From contig JAMYHL010000055.1 of assembly GCA_025531455.1 (NCBI GenBank), positions 186,001 to 250,000 on the forward strand: a stretch of 64,000 nt of DNA, in the 5' to 3' direction. Source of the stretch: Apiotrichum sp. Y4204. Its lineage: Eukaryota; Basidiomycota; Tremellomycetes; Trichosporonales; Trichosporonaceae. A program made the position numbers and the translations under genes. Below the pieces are notes generated by a model. That model was not told where the DNA came from. It did not search any database and saw only the letters and a program-made list of their open reading frames with translations. Positions 46,290-56,373 of the stretch are shown piece by piece (within the stretch, counting starts at the first letter, position 1; each line of letters begins with the position of its first letter).

Positions 46290-46958
46290 GACTGTCAGAT
46301 ATCCAAATAAAGGTGGAAGGGAGGGCAACGGGCCCCGCGGGGCTGGAGTTTATATCACAAGCCGGAGTCGTCGTGCCTCTGCGACTGGGGTCATCAACGG
46401 CATGTTACTTTGCGTGTCGGTGAAATGTACACCGAGTACCCCACTTCCCACGCCGCCACTGCAACCCCACATCGCGACACGTGCAGCATGTACCTCTTAG
46501 AGTCTAGAAGGACGCCGAGAGGCCTCAGTCGGAGAGTCCGAGACGAAAGCCAGACAGACTTGAGGAGGAGCAGTGGATGCCTGCGAATGCCGTGACTTGC
46601 CGTCGGTCCTCGGCATATTGTACGCCGAGTGCGCGACATGTGATTGCGAGAGGCATCGGCTACCAACGGTCCCAGTGGTGTGAGCGTCGGCCACTAGATT
46701 AGGTCCTTTTAGTTGTCGGAGCTGGCCGTTGCGATGGAAAGATGGAATGAGGTAGTGTGACTCCTTGACCATAATGGGAATACCGAGTCGGAAGCACTAC
46801 TGATAGTCCATCGAGGTCTGCCAGATGGCCAGGAAAAGATGTGGGCAGTAATGACGTCGACGCGTAGGGATCAGATGTTGGACACATTGGTGAGCATCTT
46901 TGAACCTCACTCCATAGATCAATGGCGGTAATCAAAAAAAATGCATCCTTTACACGCC
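46290..46958. other. Intergenic region
   Basis: Promoter side of the frameshifted sugar porter and 3' flank of the NAT9-like gene. Frames under 92 codons without domain. Nothing recognised. Confidence 0.5.
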
Positions 46959-47828
46959 TCATGCCTCATACGGCCCGGTGCGCCCCTCAAGCAGCGAGGC
47001 AGGCCACGCCCCATCTGCGGACACAGACTCGCCTTCGCCCTTCCATCCCCAGCGCATCTCCGCCTCGCTGAACACCTCGACAACGCGGACTTTACCGAAT
47101 CCCAGGCGCTCAAAGAGCGCGATGGACGCCGTGTTCGCCGTGCCGATACGCGCTATGAGGTTGTGCGGCGCAACGCCTAGCGTGTGTACTGCGTACGTGA
47201 GGCTTCTGTCAGTGCCGTGGCGTGGAGCACTAATCCTTACAAGAGGGTTAACGCCTCGACGGCGATTCCCTTCCGGCGATACTCCTTCTCTGCACCGTTA
47301 GATGACAAGCGGATATTCCCCACCAGCTATCATGATCTCGCACTCGGCGTCGTCGGCCGTTCCATTCGGCAAGAAGAGGTTGACGTCGCCGACCATGCGG
47401 CACTGTGCGATCTGCGCGGGGGAGAGGAGGCGATGGGTCGTCACGGGCAGGTCGTCCGGGCGCGCAAGGACGATGAATGTCAGTTCTGCTATCAGCGCCT
47501 GATGGAGCTCCGAGACGCACTGTCCTCGTCAAGATGCCATTTCTCTGCTGTCAGTCCGGGTTCTTCTCCGAGACGCACGCTGCATCTCGACCTCGGCGTC
47601 AAAGCTCAGCGGCTCGGACGCCGTGAGCTCGAGAAGTTCCGGTGACTTCATCCACTCGTGGTATGTCTAACGTGAGCTGCATTTCTCTCGCGGGATTGCG
47701 CACGGGGACATGTTCGCGTCTACGTGAGATTGTCAGAAGGCGCATCAGTGGGGAATTGAGCAGACCAACCTGTACGGCACGAGGATGGCCCGGTCGCCGC
47801 AGATTATCGTGTTCTCATTTATTCGCAT
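46959..47828 (-). CDS. GNAT N-acetyltransferase, NAT9-like
   Basis: Seven exons: 47828-47770, 47719-47704 (16 nt), 47666-47579, 47547-47521 (27 nt), 47485-47324, 47289-47241, 47205-46959, with six introns of 50, 37, 31, 35, 34 and 35 nt; 215 aa. The N-terminus MRINENTIICG, the segments LVPYR, YHEWM, LLELTASEPLSFDAEVEMQ, KWHLDEDKLTFIVL and the acetyl-CoA loop EYRRKGIAVEAL (RxxGxA) are those of the NAT9 family of eukaryotic GNAT enzymes. IARIGTANTASIALFERLGF is the usual motif B region. Substrate is uncertain (NAT9 is reported to act on tubulin or to have non-catalytic roles in animals). Only splicing all six introns gives one frame of family length, which makes the 31-nt intron convincing. Confidence 0.88.
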
Positions 47829-48503
47829 ACTGCCGTGCGGATGGAGCGGATGAGTGGTGGTGAGTGAGGTGTTTGTGGTAGTCTGTCGATTTGTTGTTGT
47901 TGTTGACGTTGGAAGCGCTCTTAGCTGGTGGCGGGCTCGGCATTTTCATGATTGTGGCGAACTAATGAGCCAGTCTTGGGGGGGGGGGGGCATTTTCCAT
48001 CCTAAGAGCCAGCCATCCAAAAGAAGGTTGCGGCTGTGATCGCATGCTCAAGCACAATGCTGACAAGCCAACACGGTGGTAACTAGCAAAACATTTGATG
48101 AAGGCCTGCGTCTGCATCTTACATACAAAGTGCAATGCCACAAACGTCTGCTGACACTATACTAGCGATATGCCAGCTCACCGGGTCAAGAGAAGAGCAG
48201 TCCTCGGACGTTGCTGCGGTGAGATTGGCCATTATCGGTCAACGCACCATTCCACAAACCGTGTCTTGGTGACTGAAGTGGTGACGGCGCACACCCTCGT
48301 AAGCGCTTGTTCGGTCAACCCGCTGCCCCTCTGGATGGCTTGACAAAAACACACGACACACGCAATAGGACAAGCAATTTGACATTCATTGTCGTCTGAT
48401 ACTACATCGATACCTAGGGCCACATACGGGAAGGGATTAGGGGCCTGCAACGTTCACCGTCCCGGGGAGAGAGAGATAGAGTAAACTAAACCAAAGTTCA
48501 CAC
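47829..48503. other. Intergenic region
   Basis: Promoter side of the NAT9-like gene and 3' flank of the second sugar porter. A 12-nt G run lies near 47979-47990. No gene recognised. Confidence 0.5.
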
Positions 48504-50686
48504 TTAGACGTTCTCGGCAGCGTTGAGCTTCTCGTGCTGCACGGTGTCGTTGAACTTGTCGCCACCGACAGCCTTGGAGGCACGGCGCTCGGTGAAGCTG
48601 GAAGTGGGCTGCCAGCCGGCCGAGCGACGAGGGGAACCGCACTCCTCCATCATGCGGTCGACCTGCTCAAGAGTGAGACCCTTGGTCTCCCAAACGAACA
48701 GGTAGGCGTAGACGGCGCAGCAGCAGCAAGTGGCGAACCAGATCCAGAAGACCTTGGAACGGAGGTTGGCCTTGTTCGCACCGACGAGGTAGGGGGTGAT
48801 GACAGCGATGATCTAATGTGGTCAGCAACAATCGGAGCTAACGTGTCCGCAATACTCACGCAGTTCCAGAGCCAGTTCGAGGCGGTTGAAAGAGCAACAC
48901 CACGGGCACGGATGGGAATGGGGAAGATCTCGCCGATGACGACCCATGCACCGGGACCCCAGGTCGAAGCGAACCAGAAGATGTAGATACAGATGAAAGC
49001 AATCTGGACCTTGGCGATGGTGGCGTCGTTGTCCTTGATGGTACCAATGAGAGCGACGATGAACTCGCAGATGAGCATACCAAGGGCGCCAATGATGAGC
49101 AGGGGACGACGACCAAACTTCTCAATGGTGTAGAACGACACAGGAGTCGAGCACACGTTGACGAGGGTGGTAATGAGCGACATCAGGAAGGGGTTCTTGA
49201 TGGTGCCAATTTGCTTGCTGGGCACGTTAGCGCGACGGACCTCTCGAGCTGTTCGTTGTACTCACAAGAACTCAGTGCCGAAGTAGAAAATGAAGTTGAC
49301 ACCAGTCCACTGCTGCATCATCTGCATCGAAGTGCCGAGGATGGTGAGACGGAGGTTCGAGTTGGGGCGACGGAGACCACCCTTGAAGCAAGCAGCCCAC
49401 GAGGAGAAGTAACCGGTGTCGGGGGTGAGCGACCTCTCGTACTCGTAGTTGGCAACGATCTCGGCGAGCTCATCGGTAATGTAGTGCGATTCCTCGGGCT
49501 GGCCACGGATACGAGCGAGAGCCTTGGCAGCACGGTCGGGGCGGCCACGGTTGACGAAGTAACGAGGGGACTCCGGGAGGAAGAAGAGACCGATAGCAAG
49601 GATACCAGCCCAGGCGAACTGAAGGGCAATGGGGATGCGGTACGAGTTGGCGTCGGTGCGCTTCTCAGTGGCGTAGGTCACGCAAGAAGCGAGGAGAAGA
49701 CCAATGGTAATGCAGAACTGGTAGCCGGAGACGAGCGCACCACGGACCTTGCGGGGAGCAATCTCGGACATGTACCTAGAGGATGTCAGCCGCCGCGCTA
49801 GCTCAGCGGATTATAAGTACTCACAGAATAATGATAGCAGAGACGAATCCGACACCGATACCAGCAATGGCACGGCCAGCGACGAGGAGCTTGAAGCCAG
49901 TCGCGGCGGTCTGCAGGATGATACCAATGGAGAAGACACCACAGCCCGCGATGATGGTGGTACGACGACCAAAGTAGTCGGCAAGGTCACCAGCGATAAG
50001 AGCACCAAAGAAAGTACCGGCAGAAAGAATGGAGACGATGAGCGAACTCGTGCTCTCGGGAATAGCCTTCTCTCCACCCGGGTTCCTCAGAGCCGGGTCG
50101 GGGTTGTTCTTCTGGGGCCAAAAGTGCTCCTTGACATAGGTCATGGCAAGGACACCGTTAATGTAACCTGGTATATGTGAGCTTGCGCACGTTGGGAACT
50201 ACCACAGAAAGACATGCAACTCACCAGAGTCGAAACCGAAGAAGATACCACCAAAGGCAGCGAAGGCACACGCGAGGTAGGCCTTGACGGTGACGGGTGC
50301 CTCGACGCGGTCGGGATGCACACCGCCGGCCGCGTTCACGACGTTCCGGTTGGCAACATTGTCGGCGTCTACGCCCACTGCAATGTCAGTAGGAGGACTT
50401 GTGATGGAAGGAGATCGGGACGGAGTCGCGGAATTTACGTTCACACGATCGCTCAGATGAACGAAGAGCGGGAATGTGGGATCGCTGGAATGGCGGCCAT
50501 TTTGGTACAGTACACATGGATTTGCTCTACAGTCTCCGGTGGAGCGCCGGAAAGAGCATCACAGAGCAGTGCAGATCGGGGGACGACGCCAATGTTCCGC
50601 CACCTGGCGGATGGCTTTGAAACGATGGGAGTTGAAGAGCGGGAATCAGGCTGGGGGGGAGTGACTCACTGGTTACAAGTCTTACT
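48504..50686 (-). CDS. MFS hexose/sugar transporter (SP family), start codon probably split
   Basis: Exons: 50686 (the A of ATG), 50377-50225, 50167-49825, 49775-49266, 49217-48860, 48812-48504; introns 308, 57, 49, 48 and 47 nt. Spliced length 557 aa. Family marks: FGGIFFGFDSGYINGV in helix 1, DYFGRRTTI loop, YMSEIAPRKVRGALVS, PESPRYFVNRGR, QQWTGVNFIFYFGTEFF in helix 7, FGRRPLL, and the terminal WETKGLTLEQVD. The acceptor at 50378 has a good branch site (CTGAC) and joins A/TG to give MGVDADNVANR, similar in length to basidiomycete glucose porters; a TATA box about 120 bp further up supports the leader. The alternative is an unspliced in-frame ATG at 50444 giving 22 extra residues. Likely high expression, substrate hexose by similarity. 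Confidence 0.88.
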
Positions 50687-50802
50687 TGAGTGTTGCTGGC
50701 GAGTAAGGGTTGTCGAAGTTGTCTACGACCTTTGTGTTCGCCTTGTGTCTGGGGGAGGACAGTTACGGAGGAAGAGAGCACGATGGTCACCCCGGGGGGA
50801 TG

Positions 50803-50811
50803 TTTATATAG
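50803..50811 (-). promoter_or_regulatory. TATA box of the second sugar transporter
   Basis: TATATAAAC on the minus strand, about 120 bp upstream of the proposed leader-intron donor (50685). Fits a transcription start near 50760-50780. Confidence 0.55.
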
Positions 50812-53800
50812 GACGGTGTGCTCTGCGGGACCCACAGGGACCCACGGGTCCTACGGGGATCGCATGTCGAGCGAGTGCGTCGAGTGCGTCCGCCATCTGA
50901 GAGGCAGTGGCAGGCCCGGTTGCGGCAAGGTGTCAGCTGAGATTTGTGTGTGGGTCGTCTCAGCTGTCCCACCTGGAGCTTTGTCTCGGCGGGTACGCAA
51001 CAGGGTAGAAGGGGGGGAACCCAACAACAAGCGCAAAGAGAGACGCACCAGCGCGCAACCGGCCAATGTGGCCCAGACTCCCCCGACGAGATGGCCGCAA
51101 ACGAAAAGGCAAATCGCTCAAGCTCCTCAGGCATGGTGCCGGATGCGGCAAAGCCCGCAAGGCAAGACCGAGAGAGGACTCGCGAACCCGAGACCCGCTC
51201 GCATGCCCCATCCGGCTCGAGCTGGGCCAAACCTTGCAGACAAAGAGCAGCTTAGAGGACGAGGAGGCAAGGGGTTGATGCTGCAGAGCCTGAGAAGACC
51301 GGAGGGAGACGCGTAGTAAGCAGTGTTTCGGCAAAGCTCATCTGATCATCTCTGGGCCAAACCCTCTCTCGTCTCTCTATGCCTCTGGTCTGATGGCGGG
51401 CAGCAGGCACGGCCTGTGAGAGATTGTCAAGAATGGCTGTAGCCTCGATTGAGGGCGAGGTGCCCCTCCAGGTACCCCTCTCGGGCCCCTCGGTGTCCCC
51501 CCTCTCGACTCCCTCGACCTCCCTCCCCTCTCCCCCTTGGAACCCAGTCCGAAGACAGCGAGAGCGCCGAGAGTAGACTAGCGCGCAGTTGACCCCAGGT
51601 GCGGGGGCCGACTGCGGCAGGTTGGGTTGGGCCGCACGAGCAGAGCCGCACGAAGCACAAGACCTAAAACGGAGCTACAGAGCCACGGAACGCGGAGAAG
51701 CTAAAAAGGCTGGCGGGCGATCTGAGCAACGCGCTAACGACCAGAGAAAGATTGCGCACAAGGCCCAAGGCCCAAGGCAAGGCACCGACAGTAATAATAA
51801 TAACAATAATAGCAAATAAAATACGTATGCACCTCAGCTGAACCGAGAGGCCTCTTTAGCTCGTCTTGTTTAGCGAGATTTTGTGACGCAGCATGCCCAG
51901 ATGCGGGCGGTGGGTGATGAGAGATCAGAGATCCTTAGAGGACAAGAATAAAACCAATAAAAAAAAAGTCCTGCATCCGGTAGAACAAGCCCCACATGTG
52001 TCGTCCACCCCCTCTGCATACCCTGCAAGCCCTGCAAATGCCCTGGAAGTAATCCCCCCCTGGCGCTCTCCCGCGTTAGCGAAAGGACCGAACAGGCCAA
52101 GAAAGTCTCAGGCCACTTAGAGGGGCAGCGGAGCAATGCCGACCGATGATGACATTGACGATCCCTTGTGTCAGCAGGACATGCTCCCCCCGACATGCCG
52201 CAACTCAGTTTACCGCGCGCGATCGCTTCACGTTGCTGCAAAGTTTGTTGGATGGCCAGATGGGTTCATGGATGGCTGAGGCCCTGCATGCATGCGGCCT
52301 ACAACAGCGAGCAAAGCCCATTGCGTGGTAGTTGCGAGGGTTATTCACAAACTGGGTCCAGCCCCAATGGCCATTAGGCTCCAGGAGCATCCGGCATGCA
52401 GCCCTGCACGAACCCACCAACAATAATGTGCCTGGCACAATGAACCATGTACCATGTGCTTAGCGTGCCAGTGCTTTGCAGTACTTTGCACTGCCCAGTG
52501 CGTCTGTGCAGCTTGTCCATGCGGTGCGTGGCTCTCGATCCAAGTTCTCGAGACCCATCTCGCCACCACCCTCGGCGATCCACCGACACTCACGGCCCCA
52601 CTGCTCATGTGCCCATCCCCCAGTCTAAGTCATATGCAACCTCACCTCAGCCACCCACGCAAACGTATCCGTCACTTGTCTGACATTTGTCACCAGATGA
52701 GAGAGCGTACTCCTCAGCGGACTCAGAGTCCGACGGCCGAATGCATGTCCGCCCCAACGGCGGTAAAACCAAATGGTGAGGCGAACATTTGTGATGGTGG
52801 TCTTGGCTGGCTGCAGACGTTTGCGATACAACAGTGGCGACATCCACAATACCAAACACAATCCGCTGCTTCCCCGGCAAAGCCTGAATGCATCCCCAGA
52901 AATCCAGAGATGCAAGGATGGATGGGTGGTATCCGCACCAATGTGCGCAGTGCCGCACAGAAGATGCGCAGGCCCTGAGCAGCCTAGGGCCTAGGGATGT
53001 CATCTGACTTTTGCTAATTATAATGACGGCGGTACGGATTGGGGCTTGGTGCATGGTGCGATGGCCGCGATGGAGTGATGGAGAACACCGACGGGCCGCG
53101 CGTGAGACCGCGCGTGAGACTGTCCAAGCTCTGCGAATGCGGCCTGAGACTGCCCTGTTTGGACTTGGCATGACGGCATCATCCCGAGGGCCCCGATGTC
53201 TCCCACTCTTTCCATTGGCCAGCTGCCTCACGCGCGTGTCTCACGTCCGCGCGCTTGAGACCCGGGCCGGGCAGCGCCGGGCTACCGCCGGGAGTTGACA
53301 GGGGCACAGGGTTCTCCTCCCACATGGGCACTTTGCGGATTGTACGGAGTGGATTGTGGATTGCGGACATCGTGCAGGAACCGTTGGTAACATGATCGTC
53401 TGACCATAAGACCATTCCGCTCACATGCCAGCGGACCGCGTTGGACACAGCCGGAGGTGTACCGAGTTTGTGTTGCGGTATGCTAGAGGCTGTGAAGCAT
53501 GTCCACTGCCTTGTTGTTGCCCACTCGCGCGCGACCACGTCGGCGTTGCGCCGTCCCATTGTCTGCCATCTGCGGGCCGCTCTTCCCTTCAACTGAATTT
53601 TATTGTGTTGATGTCCGCGAGCCAAACTGGACCACCGCGAACAGGTGTTGCGCAAAATTACAGATATCAGCGGACGAATTAGGATAAGATCAGAACATAA
53701 GGGATGGAAGCCGCCAGGGGCCAAGGGGTCAAAGGATCAAAGATCAAAAAGACCAAAAGAGCATAACATTACAGGGTGTAACAGGGCGCGCGGGTTCGGG

Positions 53801-56373
53801 TTCGGACTCGAAGTGCACCTTGACGGATACTTCCCGGCGGCACCGATCGAAAGTGGGTCGCGAAACGGCGTTCTTGCCGACACAGAGATAGTGGCGCTCG
53901 CACCTCGTTCTCAACGCTGGTTCGTGCATTCGTACATCTGTGTCAACATCTCGGAGATATGACCTCGCGCCTAGGAGTGGGAATGGCACACGTCTGCGAT
54001 ATATAAGCCTTCCGCGAGCATTTCTCACAGCTCTCACAGCATCTCTTCCACCGTCTTCACAGATTTGGTGTGTAGAAGCGGCCCGTGCTCGAGGCGGTCA
54101 CCGTATCACCGTCCCGCCTCAGGGATGCGGCGCGGCGGCGTCGGTGACTACCGCAGTTGCCGCAAGGGTCCGGAACAATGTAGATCACTTACAGGGCGCG
54201 GTGAACCCCGGCCATCAACACTGCAACGTCGGCGGCGACTAATTTGTCCCGAGGTGGCCGTCGACAAGGAAAATTTCAGTTGCCGGGCGTTGTGATTGGT
54301 GCTGTTGAGGTCGAGATCGTCGCCGATGTTCGGGTCTTCCCAACTGCCGCAGCAGTACGGTACGCCCTGGGTACACAGTCGGCGACCCCTGTCCCCTGTC
54401 CGGAGACCGTCTCGCGGCGTCTGCACACCCGGATCTCGCCATCAGCCGCCCCGCCGCGGACGCCCCGCACGGTCCCTCGTCTCTGATCGATGCTCCGACC
54501 TGTTCGGACTTGCATGCAGGATCACCAACTTGACCATACTCGTTATCGAATATTTCGAGCAGCCAATGGTGGCCATGCGGCACAGATATGCGGGCCTGGC
54601 TGGGTATCCCTGCAGGGGTGGCACTCGCCGACTTGGCACAGTCGCTGTCCAGGCCGTTCATTGCCGTTAACTGCCGTTCCTGGCTGTTCAAAAGTCGCTG
54701 TTCCTGCATTCCTGACGCCGAGCCGGTCATGGTCAGGGATGCGGTCGTGTGCGCTCCGACGCAAGCGAGCTGGAGCAGCCCACAGCCGAGGCGCCGCGGT
54801 TAATAATATGTAGTTCACTCGACGATCGTCATTGTTGGGGCATCGCGATCATGGTTGTTGGAGCCTCGGCGGGGGACTGAATGTCAGCAACACTCTCGTC
54901 AGCAAAAAACGAGTTAAATGAGACCGCTCTTCGGAGCGTTGGCAGTCGTCTCGCTTCACCCTCGAGCCACCCAGGTAACGGCAGTGAGGAATGCGGGGCT
55001 CCTGTTCGGTGGGCCCCAGATTCAGGAGTGCGGCGACGGAGCGCAAGGAAGCGGTCGAGCTGTGCGGCGTCATGTCGACCGCGTCAGGCGCCCAGAGTGT
55101 ACAGCACCTAGAGTCGCAGATGGCAGAGTCGAAAAGTCTTGGTTCTGCCATGTGGCTTCTGTGCCTTCTGATCTTCTGAGGCTTCGGTAGCGCTGTGGCA
55201 CCCAAGTGGCACTCCGGAACGGATTCGACATGACTGGAATAGCAGAATCAAGCGAGCAGCGCAGTAGTTGTGATCGCCTTTCGGCCGATAGACTGTTCCC
55301 TTTGAGAGATGCATCGATCTAGAGCTGGGGCTGGCCGTTAGTCAGGGCACGCGACCTGGCAGGCTAATGTTCGACGCGTTCGGTTGTGAGACACGTGTAG
55401 AATTGCTCCATGGGCGTGGCCCGTGGTGCTATTTCTGGCTTTACACAAATCCTGCTCACCACTTGTGTCTCTCCTAGCCCACCGCAATTGAGCACACTAG
55501 CACGAACGCGTCTCTAGGGGCCCTCTCTCAACTGAGTCGCACTGCCTGTCTCGGGAGTCGGTCGCCAGCGCGACGCGTGAATGTAGTTACCAGCAACGGC
55601 GCCAACTTCGCGTCCTCAGAATTAGAGTAGACCGCAAGCTTTGAAGTGTAGGAACCGTTCTTGGCCGCATGTTGCGGCGTGACATGACTTTCGGGGCGAC
55701 CCGAGGTACCGAGGTTATGGTGGGTCACGGATCACAGTGGACTGCGCGGACGATTCCCAGACAAAGTTGCCATCGGGACCTGGACCTAAATGCAGCCTTC
55801 AGCAGGCGTCGCGGTTGTACTCTGTAGCACAGCAGACAGGTCCGTGTTGACCGATACGTGCACCGAGCGTCGCCGCCACAGCACCAGCGCTCACCGAGCT
55901 GGGTCCCCGCGTTGGCGACCAGGAACACCCGCTGGCGCGTCCGCTTTCCTTTGGCTTTGGGTCACGGATGTCCCCTGGTCCCATGGCCCATGGAGTTCGT
56001 GGTCCCATGACCGGTCCTCGATCGCGGATCACGACCTCACGATTGCGATCGTGCCTGCATGCCTGTTGCGCTTGTCGTACGGCACATGATCAGCATCAGA
56101 GTTTGGGTTTGGGAGATTGACGAGGGAGGCGTATTATTGAGAGTAGTGAAACGCGTGCCGGCCTCGTCACATTACCGGACATTCTGTCGTCCATCTCATC
56201 CATGAGTTATCCAGCGTGTTCAGTGCGCTCAGTGGGTCGCTCACGATGTCCCAAAGGTCCTCAAACGTATTCTCCTACTCCTGATACCCTGCGGAATAGT
56301 TTTGCATCTCACCATGAACTTCTCATTGCGGCCACTACTCATCTCGAAGACTACTGAAACACACTCATGTGGG
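50812..56373. other. Gene-poor block, about 5.6 kb
   Basis: No gene recognised. Frames up to 208 codons occur on both strands but overlap in several phases and have no domain. Contains an AAT-rich microsatellite near 51791-51819 and a TATATAA element at 53999-54006 without a clear gene behind it. No mobile element protein, long repeat or tRNA seen. Confidence 0.5.
51791..51819. repeat. AAT-type microsatellite
   Basis: Imperfect TAA/TAATAACAA run in otherwise GC-rich sequence. Confidence 0.6.

Noticed and set aside
54148..54426. Minus-strand frame with a C-x6-CC pattern (CTQGVPYCC), hydrophobin-like at first sight
   Set aside because: No signal peptide, the remaining cysteine spacing does not follow the eight-cysteine hydrophobin pattern, and no splice-joined extension restores it.
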